From contig JABUQX010002232.1 in assembly GCA_015478945.1 (NCBI GenBank), forward strand, positions 1 to 64,000: 64,000 nt of DNA. Reading direction: 5' to 3'. The notes under the pieces were generated by a model, which searched no databases, was not told the origin of the DNA, and worked only from the letters and a program-made list of their open reading frames with translations. This stretch comes from Trachelipus rathkii. Taxonomy: Eukaryota; Arthropoda; Malacostraca; Isopoda; Trachelipodidae. Made by a program: the position numbers and the translations under genes. Shown here piece after piece: positions 47,934-58,647 of the stretch (its first letter is position 1; each line of letters begins with the position of its first letter).

Positions 47934-50267
47934 ATGGACGACGGGGAAGATGAAGTTTACCCCCGCCTAATTTCGAAAGCGGTTCTTTACAAAGACAAAA
48001 AATATGTTGAAAACGAATCAACAAACGTATTTTATTCCCTCGTCGAGCCTGGAAAATTATATCCCATTTCCGATTTTTGCTTTATATCGAGCGGGTGGTT
48101 CGAAGAGGATGCGGCGTCGGGCTCGGTTTTTATATCCGACGTAGAAAGGTTCGGCACTTTCTACGAGTTTCTTTCGGAAAACAATTTCAAATTCGACGTT
48201 AAAAAGTTTTTAAGCTCTTTTTTAACCGATTCACTCGCCCAAAGGATATCGTTTATCGGAGGCCCGAGCGACGTTAGAAACACATACAGTTCGGGAGTAG
48301 CGTGGGAGTCCTTGAAGCTACCCTCCGCGCCCCGTAATCCGGCTCGTCACTTTAACGAAATGAACGACCGAGACAAAAATTTCGTCATCGAGCTATGCTG
48401 GTCGACGGCTATTTTTTCCCTCTACTATTATAGCTACAAAAAGGCCGACGTGGTAGTTATTCTGAACCCATTTTCTTGCTTCAAAATAACCTTCGGCGGG
48501 GACGGCGGTCTCGATAAATTCGCGTTTTACGACCCTTTTCAGACCTGTTTGAAAGATTTGAATAATTTAGCCGTCGGCTCGAATTATAATAAAAACGTGA
48601 GAAGAGAGTTTTTGATTTATTCGTACATGATTAAGCAATTTCGAGTCTCGAATAGCTTATTCAGCTCTTCCTTTCTTCGAGAATATTCGCGTGAAAAAGA
48701 AAATGGAATGGTCAAAGGCGGAATGTTCGAAACGTTCGAAAAGGTATCGAAGAGGTATCTTAGCCAAAATACGTTTTTAGACGGTGAACCTAGGATCGAA
48801 ATCAATCGATTCGTCCCCGCAGAGTTTTTACGAGATAAAAGAGCGCCTTTCGGGAATAGTTCGATCGAGTTATTCGACTGTACCACTACCCGGAAGAGTA
48901 AACGACAAAGACCACTAAATCATGTGGAAGAAGAAGAAGAAGAAGAAGAAGAAGAAGAAGAAAGGGCGGATTTTCGCTGCAGCAACGATAACTCGCGTAG
49001 CTTATTTTTCCCTAAGAATTACTTCACTTTTCGAAGCATTCGTTTACGCTACGACCCCAAAACGAAGATTAATAATAACACCTTTAAAAAATTTAGAGAA
49101 TACGAGATCATTTACGAGATGACCAAGCATAGAGCGTCCGAGAAAGTCAACACGAAAATCTTTTGGCAGAACGAGTTAGAACGCGCCGCGCTTAATTCTT
49201 TATTCGTCTACGATTGCGGCAGCGACGGCGATAATCGCCATTCCGCTCGGTTGGAAGATTGTCGTAATTGCCGGGTCTCGTTGCTGGGCCTGGGATCCAT
49301 TTTGTTTATCGCGTACGATAGCGACAGAAATTCGCCGCCACCGTCGACGATCGTATCACCACCGACGCCACCCATGCGCCAAGTGAGCGTAGTCGCGAGC
49401 GACGCTAACGTTTTATTTCGTAAATTCATTCCTTCGGATAAAATTCATCTGGTCGATCTCAAACGCGGATTGAAGATTAATAAAGGAAAAAAGGTATTAA
49501 AATCGCGTAAAAGTTTTGACGCTCGCGAAAGCGCTCTGATGTATCGACGCGAAGCCGGTGGAAATTACGTCATTTTGACCGAATTATCGTCTACTCGCCC
49601 CTCTACTACCGTCGTAATCGAAAAGGTATTCATGAAAGGAAATAGTTTTGACAATTCGACGGCGAGTCCCTTATCCTATTTCGAGCGACGCGAACGAACG
49701 AATAAGGCGTTTTCTTCCTACGACATCGAAGCTTTAGAGGTGGATGAAGAGTCTGGGGGCCATCCGGCCGAAGATGGAAAGCGACGAAATCTCGTTATCG
49801 AATTAAGGTACCGATTCTCCCCACGCTTCTTCCTTTTGTCTCCTCATTTTAGCGTCAAAATGTATCGAACCCTCGAAGCGATTGAATCGTCTTTCGATAC
49901 TTTTAACCGAAAATTCTTTCGCGAGGGAATAGAAATTCCTCGGGAAGACCGAATTTATTTCCTGGAAAACCTCGGAAAGATGCTATTTCGCTCTTTCGTG
50001 CTAAAAAATTACACAGAAAATAAAATCATCGCCTTTCGAATGCCCAACGACGAAAATATTCAATTCAACGTCGAAGAATTGAGCTACGAAAGTAAATATT
50101 ACCAATTTACAAACTCTAAACAATCGTTATTGGGTGGATGGGATCGTAGATCGGTTTTCGAGTTCGCCTCCAATCGCGTCAAAGGCTTATTAGGCAAGGA
50201 AAAAAATAATGGGAGAATTTTTTATTATAAAATAATCGCTCACGTTTTCGACATTTCCTGTTTTTAA
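47934..50267 (+). CDS. Hypothetical protein, 777 aa
   Basis: Complete gene from an ATG in a GATGGACGACGGG context to TAA at 50267, followed by AATAAA-like sequence. No signal peptide or membrane segment. Residues 1-310 look like a folded domain with many aromatic residues (VFYSLVEPGKLYP, FSLYYYSYKKAD). A Glu run at about 330-342 divides it from a second basic half. Pro/Thr linkers occur near 475-485. Same strand and size class as the cysteine-cluster protein 180 bp upstream, so the two may be co-expressed. The family is not recognised. Confidence 0.82.
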   Translation: MDDGEDEVYPRLISKAVLYKDKKYVENESTNVFYSLVEPGKLYPISDFCFISSGWFEEDAASGSVFISDVERFGTFYEFLSENNFKFDVKKFLSSFLTDSLAQRISFIGGPSDVRNTYSSGVAWESLKLPSAPRNPARHFNEMNDRDKNFVIELCWSTAIFSLYYYSYKKADVVVILNPFSCFKITFGGDGGLDKFAFYDPFQTCLKDLNNLAVGSNYNKNVRREFLIYSYMIKQFRVSNSLFSSSFLREYSREKENGMVKGGMFETFEKVSKRYLSQNTFLDGEPRIEINRFVPAEFLRDKRAPFGNSSIELFDCTTTRKSKRQRPLNHVEEEEEEEEEEEERADFRCSNDNSRSLFFPKNYFTFRSIRLRYDPKTKINNNTFKKFREYEIIYEMTKHRASEKVNTKIFWQNELERAALNSLFVYDCGSDGDNRHSARLEDCRNCRVSLLGLGSILFIAYDSDRNSPPPSTIVSPPTPPMRQVSVVASDANVLFRKFIPSDKIHLVDLKRGLKINKGKKVLKSRKSFDARESALMYRREAGGNYVILTELSSTRPSTTVVIEKVFMKGNSFDNSTASPLSYFERRERTNKAFSSYDIEALEVDEESGGHPAEDGKRRNLVIELRYRFSPRFFLLSPHFSVKMYRTLEAIESSFDTFNRKFFREGIEIPREDRIYFLENLGKMLFRSFVLKNYTENKIIAFRMPNDENIQFNVEELSYESKYYQFTNSKQSLLGGWDRRSVFEFASNRVKGLLGKEKNNGRIFYYKIIAHVFDISCF

Positions 50268-50417
50268 TAAATAATTCGGGTACATAAAAATTATAGTTCT
50301 AGATTTAATAAATTAAATAGATTATTATTATTATTAACTAAACCTTCTAATATAAACTATTCCTAACTATATGAAAAATCCCAGCTCGCATTTCGTTCAC
50401 CACGACCAACGAAGAAG

Positions 50418-51635
50418 ATGGGATTCATAATACCGTACCTAATAGCTCTCTCGTTTTTATATCTATCGAGCTCCATGACAGCCGCCGCCGCCGCCGCCGA
50501 GAAAATCAAGGAGATAAATTGCGTCACTTTGAAGGACTCCTATTATTATCACAATAGAATTAGCGAATTACAATTTAATTTTAAAATAACGAATCTCTGC
50601 GGTAGCGCGAAAATAATACCGCACTCCGTCTTAAGAAACGAAAGCTGTTTATCCGAAGAACGTATGCCGAAAAATATCTTAGAGAACCGATCTGAGGAGC
50701 TCGTTTACAAAGTCCCGTTTGAAAAGCGGCGCCGCGATTATAATGTCGCTCTAAGTTTTCGCGTCCTTAGGAAAAGAAACACCCTGCGTGTGATGTTCGA
50801 GTTTCTTAACGACCCTACATACTCATTTTCATTGTTCAGTTTTGAGAAGGATGATAATATTATCGCTAAACAACTCGTCGATTTCGCAATCATACGCGAG
50901 TATCGATACGATTTCAAGAAAACCGTATATTGCGGTTTTTATGTAATCGGAAATTGTACTACGTTTTGTTTCGACGTTCCAAGGCTAATGAAAAGTTACT
51001 TTGACGACGACGACCAACACCCCCTCCTCCGCACTACCTTCATAGGGTCGTTGCCGGAGAAGAACGAAAATAATCTCACTACGACAACGACGCCGCTGCC
51101 GAGGCTTGAGAACGACGGTAAGCAATCGAGTTCAGTCTCGCTCGAAGGTGACCGCATTAGCTTCGAGAGCCTAACAACGGTCGATTCTTTGCCGAAGAAG
51201 AACGAAAACAATTTCAATTCGACGCAGTATGAGGACGGGATTACTAGCCCCAATAATCCGAGCTCCGATTTGTTGGACCACGAAGACGACGACGACGCCG
51301 AACGCGTTAGTTTAACGATCACCGCGACCGATAGAAGCAATACCGATTCATTTCCGAATAGGAATGATAATACGAATCGGAAGAAGGATCTAAGTTCGGA
51401 AGAAAGGCGCGTACTAATCGGAATCGAAAATCAATCGAGGTTTAATGAATTAACAATCGCGAATTCGTGGATACCGAATAAAGGAAGCAACATTATGATA
51501 ACTTCAGTCGCGATTGCGAGTCTTTTAGTAATTTCAGGGCTGAGCTACTTTATATGGGTAACTAAGAAAAAGACGGGATTCTTCGATTTACAGATCCCGA
51601 TTTTAAGCGATTCCTCACGATTGCCTTCTAAGTAA
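50418..51635 (+). CDS. Type I membrane glycoprotein, paralog 1, 405 aa
   Basis: Signal peptide (1-27, with an alanine run at its end), ectodomain, transmembrane helix at about 368-390 and a short basic tail. Diagnostic shared features with the three genes downstream: an early CVTLKDSYYYHN strand, an FKI-NLC-SAKIIPHSVL block, and CGFYVIGNCTTFCFDV near 172-189. The stalk before the membrane is Asp/Ser/Thr-rich with several N-x-S/T sites. The most diverged member of the family. Probably an envelope or cell-surface protein; ligand unknown. Confidence 0.85.
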   Translation: MGFIIPYLIALSFLYLSSSMTAAAAAAEKIKEINCVTLKDSYYYHNRISELQFNFKITNLCGSAKIIPHSVLRNESCLSEERMPKNILENRSEELVYKVPFEKRRRDYNVALSFRVLRKRNTLRVMFEFLNDPTYSFSLFSFEKDDNIIAKQLVDFAIIREYRYDFKKTVYCGFYVIGNCTTFCFDVPRLMKSYFDDDDQHPLLRTTFIGSLPEKNENNLTTTTTPLPRLENDGKQSSSVSLEGDRISFESLTTVDSLPKKNENNFNSTQYEDGITSPNNPSSDLLDHEDDDDAERVSLTITATDRSNTDSFPNRNDNTNRKKDLSSEERRVLIGIENQSRFNELTIANSWIPNKGSNIMITSVAIASLLVISGLSYFIWVTKKKTGFFDLQIPILSDSSRLPSK

Positions 51636-51933
51636 TTCGATGAACTTTTTATGGTCTTAATATTATGATTATAGTGTAAATTATTTTTTAACAAAATGAA
51701 TAAACACTATTTTTGATAATCGTAATATTTCATCGCCCTTGAGAAAAAATTATGACGCTTACAAACTTTCGATATTTTATCTTTCTGGTTTTATTAAAAA
51801 ATTTAGGGATAAAAAAACCCAATAAGATTGTAAAAAAAATCGTTGAAATGAATTGAATTATCATCGACAAAAACCTTTATATATATATATATATAAATAT
51901 TTATGCGACGTATCTCATATTTTCCTTCAAAAG

Positions 51934-52887
51934 ATGGAATTCAAAACTCTCTTAACAGCAGCAGCGTTGGCGTTCGCTCTATCGCGCGCTGACGCTACGA
52001 GCTTCGGAAATATCGCAATTTACGGCTCGGAGACACGATGCGTGCGATTACGAAACACGAAAGAATCCTATTATTATTTCAACAATGTACGCGCAACAAA
52101 ATTATCGTTTCTTAAAATGGATCCGTGCGATTCTTTCGGTAGCTTGAAATTTATACCACACTCCGTTCTAAAATACGAAAGTTGCGAGTCGGAGATACCT
52201 CCTGAAATCAGAGAAATCCAGGATGAGGAGATCGCTTTCAAACCCCCTCAAACCTATTTTAAAAAGCCCAAAATAACTTTAGATTATCGCCTGCAGAGTT
52301 ATTCCGATTACCTAATTGTGACATTCGAATACTTAGCGGGTACGATAGAATCACTGACGTCGTTCGTTTTTGAAGAGGATAAAAACGCTATCAAACTATC
52401 GAACTACACGGACAAGCGCAAACGCGTATATCCGTATAGATCGAACGAAACGAGTTATTGCGGTTTTTATATAAAGGGAAAATGTTCGACTATTTTTTTC
52501 GACATTTCTGTGTTACCATCCGAAGAAAACGTCGGTGGTTCACCGATTAGTAGCGAAGGCGGCGGAGGAGAAGAAGAAGAGGTTTTTGCGACAAATTATT
52601 CTTCATTAAGCGACGACGTCGAAGGCGATCAGTACCATGGTCCCGAGGACGAAGACGTTAGCATCGACATCACAACCGGGAGAAGAATAGCGTCGTCGCC
52701 GAAAACGAAGGGAAATGAGCCTGCAACCACTATCTGTAATAAGATCAAAAATGAAGACCCCGTGCTTCCTCTGCCTAAAAGAAACGATAGAATATTGTTT
52801 ATAGTTATATCAGTCGGGATCGCGAGTCTTTTGGTAATTTGGGGACTGTGCTTGTTTATATGGGTAAAAAGAAATGGTTCGCCTTAA
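51934..52887 (+). CDS. Type I membrane glycoprotein, paralog 2, 317 aa
   Basis: I start it at the ATG at 51934, because the upstream extension begins at TTG and only adds an IYIYIYK tract from TA-rich DNA. The chosen start gives a clean signal peptide (MEFKTLLTAAALAFALSRADA). The ectodomain repeats the family blocks: CVRLRNTKESYYYFNN, MDPCDSFGSLKFIPHSVLK and SYCGFYIKGKCSTIFFD, where one cysteine of paralog 1 (TFCFD) is replaced. A Glu/Gly/Ser stalk and a C-terminal helix at about 290-312 complete it. Confidence 0.85.
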   Translation: MEFKTLLTAAALAFALSRADATSFGNIAIYGSETRCVRLRNTKESYYYFNNVRATKLSFLKMDPCDSFGSLKFIPHSVLKYESCESEIPPEIREIQDEEIAFKPPQTYFKKPKITLDYRLQSYSDYLIVTFEYLAGTIESLTSFVFEEDKNAIKLSNYTDKRKRVYPYRSNETSYCGFYIKGKCSTIFFDISVLPSEENVGGSPISSEGGGGEEEEVFATNYSSLSDDVEGDQYHGPEDEDVSIDITTGRRIASSPKTKGNEPATTICNKIKNEDPVLPLPKRNDRILFIVISVGIASLLVIWGLCLFIWVKRNGSP

Positions 52888-53359
52888 GAGACATTTTTCC
52901 AATATCAATTTTTTAATTACAATTTTTATGGCTGTTGTATAATATATATATAATAGATATATATAGTATATATATATATATATATATAATATATATATAA
53001 TATATATATTACTACTATATATAATATATATATATATAATATAAGTATTATATATATATATAGGTATATATATGAGGAAGCAATAAAAATCGACATAAAT
53101 GAAAATGATGACTAATCATTCGACATAAATCCGAGGAAAGCAATCTTAATAATATTTAATAAAAAATCAATTTTTATTATACAATACTCGATAGCCTTTA
53201 CCCTAGCTATTTTCTGTTCTTAATAAACGATTTTTGAATAAAAATTTATGAAAAATCTATATTATTTATTCGCATAAATAAAAGGGTAATTCAATAATTA
53301 CGAGAAGGGAGATTACATATCACCCGGCGAATGAATTAAAACTCAACACTGTGAAAAAT
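52888..53359. other. Intergenic, TA microsatellite
   Basis: Alternating TA tracts fill about 52936-53070. The final 60 bases before the next ATG (TGAATTAAAACTCAACACTGTGAAAA) resemble those before the paralog at 56727, so the duplicated block includes the promoter. Confidence 0.6.
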
Positions 53360-54466
53360 ATGGGCTTCAGAATTTGGGTTGTCGCACTTACCGCGTTTTA
53401 TTTATCGCAGCAGGAGCAGCAGCAGGAGCAGCAGCAGGAGCACGTCGCTAAGGTCACCGATTTGTTTATTCCCGTCAACATAAGTTACTGCGTCGAATTA
53501 TTAAATGAGAACGGATCATATTTTTACGTGAACCTCAAGCACAAAATGATTTATCACTTTTTCGAAACTGATTCGTGCGAGTCTTTCGGTGGTTTTACAA
53601 TTATACCGTACAGTTCCCTATATCACGAAACGTGCATTCCTGAAATATTTCTTCAGCACGATGATATCCTAAAATCCACCCCGCACGAAGCGTCTGCTAA
53701 AAAACTGCCGGATAACGAAACCAATTTTGGTAGGCCTTTTGTTATCTTAGAATATTACCTCGAAAAGTATGATAGCACCCGATATGCGACATTCGAATAT
53801 CTGTCAGATGTAAAAGTTAGAAAAGAAACAAATTCTTTAACTTTTGAAAAAGGGCATAAAAACGTTACCCGACAATATCAGTACTCCGACAATTACCCAA
53901 AAGCATTTATGCATAGGTTTTTCGAAATGCAGAATTATTGCGGATTTTTTATAACGGGAAATTGTACCAAGTTTTGTTATAATATTACGACCTTAGAATA
54001 TAAATTAACTCCTGTAGAAGAAAATGGCAGCACCGCCCCGATTATCAGCAGTGAGGCTGTCGCGCTTTCAACGACGTCCATTTCTTCATTAAGCGACGAT
54101 AACGACGACTACTACTACGACTACGACGAGGATAGGTTAATATATTCAACGATCGGGAGGGGTGGAAGAGGATCGTCGCCTAAGAATAACAAGAACGAAG
54201 AGAATCGCGCATTGAAGCGGAGGGGAGATAAAGAGGAATGTAATGCTACTAGGCCCGCTTTAATCAAGGCGTTTTCTTTTGTCCAAAAAGGAAACGATCA
54301 AACAAAAACTTATGAAACCGTTTATAATGATAAATTTTCGACATTCTTTCTAAATTACGTTTTCGCTATCGCGGGTGCTCTTATAGTTTTGACGCTGGCC
54401 ATCGTTATATTTCATCAATGCAAACTGTTTGTAAAAAGAAGAAGGAGAAACCTGAAAAATTTCTAA
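53360..54466 (+). CDS. Type I membrane glycoprotein, paralog 3, 368 aa
   Basis: The ATG at 53360 is preferred to an in-frame GTG three codons earlier. The signal peptide runs to about residue 18, then an expanded QEQQQEQQQEH tract from CAG/GAG repeats. Family blocks follow: CVELLNENGSYFYVN, TDSCESFGGFTIIPYS and NYCGFFITGNCTKFC. The transmembrane helix at about 333-355 ends in KRRRRN. Closest to the paralog at 56727, with matching start and tail. It pairs with the downstream 338-residue gene as one duplication block. Confidence 0.85.
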   Translation: MGFRIWVVALTAFYLSQQEQQQEQQQEHVAKVTDLFIPVNISYCVELLNENGSYFYVNLKHKMIYHFFETDSCESFGGFTIIPYSSLYHETCIPEIFLQHDDILKSTPHEASAKKLPDNETNFGRPFVILEYYLEKYDSTRYATFEYLSDVKVRKETNSLTFEKGHKNVTRQYQYSDNYPKAFMHRFFEMQNYCGFFITGNCTKFCYNITTLEYKLTPVEENGSTAPIISSEAVALSTTSISSLSDDNDDYYYDYDEDRLIYSTIGRGGRGSSPKNNKNEENRALKRRGDKEECNATRPALIKAFSFVQKGNDQTKTYETVYNDKFSTFFLNYVFAIAGALIVLTLAIVIFHQCKLFVKRRRRNLKNF

Positions 54467-54934
54467 TTTCAGCTATATGACCTACCCTCGATCGATTATG
54501 AAAATAAATAGTGGTTTCATTCTTTTTATTTGGTTCTTTTTTTTTGTTTTGTTTGTGTTCACGCTTGAATTAATGCAATCAACCTTGACTCTTGTGTTTA
54601 TATTTTTATTAAATTATTAAAGATTATTATTATTTCAATTTATAGTATATATTTGTCCTAGAAACATAAAAAAATAATAAAAAAAAGATGATGTGTGGTG
54701 CTGGCGTCAGCGAAAAAAATTCAATTTAGTTTCAATATTTTTATCATTTAATATTTTAATAATAATAATAATGTTTTATCTATTATAATTACTTAATATT
54801 AAAATTTATTTTTCCTATAAATAGTTCCTACGTCAAGATAAAAACAGTAAGTAGGACACAGACATTTGTTGGAAATATACGGCGATTGCTAAGCATACGA
54901 CAGAAAGTAAATTTCTAAAAAGAAAAACTATAAA
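54467..54934. promoter_or_regulatory. Intergenic region with promoter of the 338-aa gene
   Basis: AT-rich sequence without a gene. The TATA box (separate entry) and the following TACGTCAA block are shared with the region before 58648. Confidence 0.55.
54816..54824 (+). promoter_or_regulatory. TATA box TATAAATAG
   Basis: TTCCTATAAATAGTTCCTAC lies about 115 bp upstream of the 338-residue gene and is conserved in the duplicate block at 58539. Confidence 0.65.
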
Positions 54935-55951
54935 ATGCTGTACAGAAGAATATCCGATTTTGAAAATGAAATTTTTAGATTCGGCGAAAATAATAGTCTA
55001 CTATTTACCCGAAAGAAAAACGGAAACGATTATTTTACGATCGAAACTTTAGAAAAAAAAAATAAAAATCTTTTGCACGTGAGCAAGGAATGTTTAGTAT
55101 CGATTTTAAGACACTTGAACAATTCTTACAAGGATGAAGAGCGGGGAGCGTTGGAATTCTTCATAAGAGAAACCGAAGAGAATGGAAAGCAAAAGCCGGA
55201 TGCTCAAAAAAAGGTTGGGCCAATCGCTTCTCCTCCGGATTGCAAGAGCCAAGAGGAACGAGATTCGCATCAAGAAAATGCTGCTTCTTCGGTCGACGAC
55301 GACGACGGATGGGATCCGGAAGTTGGTTTTTACGACAACGCGAGAGGATTAGAAAATGACATCGACGACGGCGGTGACGATAAGGAAGAAGGGGAAGAAG
55401 ATGAAGACAGCGACGACGTGGTCAGATCGACTAAAAAATTTATAAAACTTCGGTGGGTAAAATACAAAGACACCGAAGGATTTGATCTCGTTTCTCTTCA
55501 GGTTTGTTATTGTTCCAACGACAAAATGGCGTTTAAACGTAAATTGTTTTTGACAGGAAAGGATACTATAAAAAGGTTCATAAATCTCAAGCCGACCATC
55601 GATAATTTCCTGACGAAATACTTGATATTTCGAGAGATCATGGACCGATCCTTAAGATGTTTTTCTACATTCTACATAAAAGAGAGCATAGAAGAGCGAG
55701 GAAAAGAAAGAGTTTTGTCCACGAATATCGAGGAAACGTATTTGTATCATTTTTTGGAAGATAATTCCAAAATGAAGAAATTTATAATCCACTTAAAAGG
55801 CGAAATTAAGAAAATATACGGCAACCCTAATATAGTGGATGTGAAAGATATCGTTTACGTCTTAAAACGTCGCGAACATCAGCGTGAAGAAATTGCTCGC
55901 TTAGTTTTGGAATCGATCGAGGAGCTGAAAAATCCTGAATTACGAATTTAG
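54935..55951 (+). CDS. Duplicated soluble protein, copy 1, 338 aa
   Basis: Conserved N-terminal domain (1-85: [37 protein letters not shown]), an acidic linker (about 95-165), then a second conserved domain ([35 protein letters not shown]) and C-terminal helices ([29 protein letters not shown]). No signal peptide or membrane segment. The copy at 58648 shares both domains while the linker differs, so the linker is free to drift. Family not recognised. Always next to a glycoprotein paralog here, which suggests a functional pair. Confidence 0.85.
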   Translation: MLYRRISDFENEIFRFGENNSLLFTRKKNGNDYFTIETLEKKNKNLLHVSKECLVSILRHLNNSYKDEERGALEFFIRETEENGKQKPDAQKKVGPIASPPDCKSQEERDSHQENAASSVDDDDGWDPEVGFYDNARGLENDIDDGGDDKEEGEEDEDSDDVVRSTKKFIKLRWVKYKDTEGFDLVSLQVCYCSNDKMAFKRKLFLTGKDTIKRFINLKPTIDNFLTKYLIFREIMDRSLRCFSTFYIKESIEERGKERVLSTNIEETYLYHFLEDNSKMKKFIIHLKGEIKKIYGNPNIVDVKDIVYVLKRREHQREEIARLVLESIEELKNPELRI

Positions 55952-56088
55952 TTTTTTTTTTTTTAAAAAATTATAGTTTTAAATTGTATATAAAAAATAA
56001 ATTATGTATTTATTTATTTATTTATTTATTAAGACCATTTTTATATCGCATATTGATTACAATAATTTTAAAATATATTTATCTATCT

Positions 56089-56157
<69 letters not shown>

Positions 56158-56222
56158 ATATTTTTTATATTATATATATATATAGAAACAAAAAATATAG
56201 TATATATATATATATATATAAT

Positions 56223-56308
<86 letters not shown>

Positions 56309-56726
56309 AATAAAAAAAGCTTTTCCGATTATATTGGTAATGAAAACGAAAGATTTTGAATAAATATTATTTCTGTTACTCTATATCATTATCCTTGAGA
56401 GTTGGAAAAAATTGTGAAGAAAATTCAACATAAAAGAGTTAGTTAAATGAAAATGTATAGTAATCGCTCTGCATAGACCGGTTTTTGATTTCGATTACTG
56501 ACAAAGAAAAGCAATCTTATCTTATCTTCTTACGATACAATTAAAAATATATATAATATATATTTTTTATCGATAATCGATTATTGTACAAATATCTGAA
56601 ATTCCATAATTTTTATTCGATGAAATAACAAATAACTAACGAAGAAGGAGGGGCTAGTGGGCGAATAAACGTTCAAATATAAACACCTAGCGTATGAATT
56701 ATTCAAACTCAATAGGGTGAAAACAT
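55952..56726. repeat. Intergenic with long TA dinucleotide tracts
   Basis: Pure or nearly pure TA repeats cover about 56093-56310, broken by a short AAAATATATTTTTTATATT segment and GAAACAAAAAATATAG. The rest is AT-rich with an ATATAAACA TATA-like box near 56678 before the glycoprotein gene. The open frame of Ile/Tyr across it is not a gene. Confidence 0.8.
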
Positions 56727-57818
56727 ATGGGTCTTAAAAATTGGGTTTTCGCGCTCGCCGCGTTTTGTCTATCGCATGTCGCGAAAGCCGTCAGCTATAA
56801 AAATTTACAATTTCTTCCTATCAACGTGCGTTACTGCGTTGAATTACTAAATGAAACCGGATCCTATTATTACGTCAACCTCGAGCGAACAACTACTTAT
56901 CACTTTTTCGAAACGGATTCGTGCGAGTTTTTCGGTGGCTTTCGAATAATACCGTACAGCGTTGCGTATTACGAATTCTGCGACCCCGAAATATTTATTA
57001 AGCATAACGATATCCTAAAAACTATCCCGCGACAGGCGACTGCTGATAAACTGCCGATTAATGAAACCTATTTCGGAAGGCCTATCGTTATATTACATTA
57101 CCACCAAAGATTTCATATCATCCGACACGCGTTGTTCGAATATCTCTCCGACGTGAAAGTAAAAATAACGCCAAAGTCTTTGATTTTTGAAGAGGGAGAT
57201 CGAAACGTTTCCCGACCACGTCGATGTTGTAGCAATCACCTAAAAGAATATACGCATACACTTTCCGAAAAAAGTAAATATTGCGGATTTTTTATAACGG
57301 GAAATTGTTCGAAGTTTTGTTTCGATTTAACGACGGTAGAATATGGAATAACTCCAATAAAAGAAAATGGCGGCACCAATTCGATTGTCGCGCTTTCAAC
57401 AACGCCTCTTTCTTCGTTAAGCGACGACTATGATGATTACGAATACGACGATGACAAAGATTTCGTAAATCCGAAGATCGGGACGGGAGGAAACGAATTA
57501 CCCCTTGAGAAGAAGGAAAGAAATCGCTCTTTGACGCAGAACGAGGACGAAAAGAAATATAACGCTAGGGGGTCAGTTTCAATCGAAGCTTCTTATATAG
57601 TCAAAAACGGGAGTTATCAAATGTCTGGTACAAAACATTATACAACTATTTCGGAGGAATCGGCTGCTGTCATTTATAATGATAGATTTACGAGATTTTT
57701 TCAAAATTACGTTTCCGCAATTGCGGGTTCCCTTATAATTTTGACGTTGGCCATTGTTTTATTTCATATATTCAAAATTATGGTAAAACGGAGAAGGAAA
57801 AACCAGAACAATTTCTAA
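56727..57818 (+). CDS. Type I membrane glycoprotein, paralog 4, 363 aa
   Basis: Signal peptide 1-21 (MGLKNWVFALAAFCLSHVAKA), ectodomain with CVELLNETGSYYYVN, TDSCEFFGGFRIIPYS and KYCGFFITGNCSKFCFD, acidic Asp/Tyr stalk near 235-250, transmembrane helix about 330-350 and a basic tail ending KRRRKNQNNF. The order, spacing and tail match paralog 3; the CAG-derived tract is absent. Several N-x-S/T sites. First gene of the second duplication block. Confidence 0.85.
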   Translation: MGLKNWVFALAAFCLSHVAKAVSYKNLQFLPINVRYCVELLNETGSYYYVNLERTTTYHFFETDSCEFFGGFRIIPYSVAYYEFCDPEIFIKHNDILKTIPRQATADKLPINETYFGRPIVILHYHQRFHIIRHALFEYLSDVKVKITPKSLIFEEGDRNVSRPRRCCSNHLKEYTHTLSEKSKYCGFFITGNCSKFCFDLTTVEYGITPIKENGGTNSIVALSTTPLSSLSDDYDDYEYDDDKDFVNPKIGTGGNELPLEKKERNRSLTQNEDEKKYNARGSVSIEASYIVKNGSYQMSGTKHYTTISEESAAVIYNDRFTRFFQNYVSAIAGSLIILTLAIVLFHIFKIMVKRRRKNQNNF

Positions 57819-58647
57819 TTTAGGTTCTCATCCGATTTAACGTTGTAGCTCGATCGATTATATTATATTCGTATTCACATTCATTATACTCTGTTAGTCA
57901 TTTTTATCACTTTTATTCATGATTGAAATAATGCGATATTGACTCACTCCATTTATTAAATTAAAATATAGAAGATGATTGAGATTATTCAAATTTACGT
58001 TATATCATTGCCTTCGAAACATAAAAAATTTAATGTTCGATCTCCACATCGAGTTATTTCGTATATTTCAAAATTTACTAACACTCGAAATTTCATTTAT
58101 CTAAATTTATAAATAAGGGAAATGATTATTTTTTTGGGTAATCATCTTTCATTTTCCTAGGTAAGAACAATAAAAGAGAGCCAAAATTTTTAAAATACTA
58201 TTATTTTTATTAACAAAAATGCTTAACATAAAAATAAATTAAAAAAACAACAAAAATGATGATTATTTGTACGCTCGGAATTTGAAGAATAATCCCCATA
58301 ATCTTTATTATAAAAAAGCAAACAAACGCAAGAAACCATATTATCATCAGCATCATCGTTTTGAACTCGGATGGGGGAGGGAGGGGGAGTGGCGAAAAAT
58401 ATGGTGGGGAAAGTAAGTAAGGGACAGGTGTTGCTATCAGAATAAAATTCTATTAAATTTATATTATTTAATCAATTTCTTTTGATAATAATTTTATTAT
58501 TATTATCTAAATAATTAATATAATTTATTATTTTTTCCTATAAATAGTTCTTACGTCAAAGATTGGAAACAGTAAAGCGCAGAGATATACAGCGGTAGCT
58601 AATCTAACGACGAATAATAAATTATTGAAAATAAAAATATTAAAAAA
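57819..58647. other. Intergenic region, 829 bp, no gene seen
   Basis: Longer than the matching gap in the first block. It contains AT-rich sequence, a G-rich patch (GGGGGAGGGAGGGGGAGTGG near 58372-58391) and, near its end, the duplicated TATA promoter at 58539. Confidence 0.5.
58539..58547 (+). promoter_or_regulatory. TATA box TATAAATAG
   Basis: CTATAAATAGTTCTTACGTC is conserved with 54816 and sits about 108 bp upstream of the start codon, so both genes of the pair probably share timing. Confidence 0.65.

Noticed and set aside
51853..51933. N-terminal extension of glycoprotein paralog 2
   Set aside because: It starts at TTG, is translated from TA-rich DNA, and would hide the signal peptide that begins at the ATG at 51934.
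55984..56313. 109-codon open frame of Ile and Tyr
   Set aside because: It is a translation of TA dinucleotide repeats with no compositional sign of a protein.
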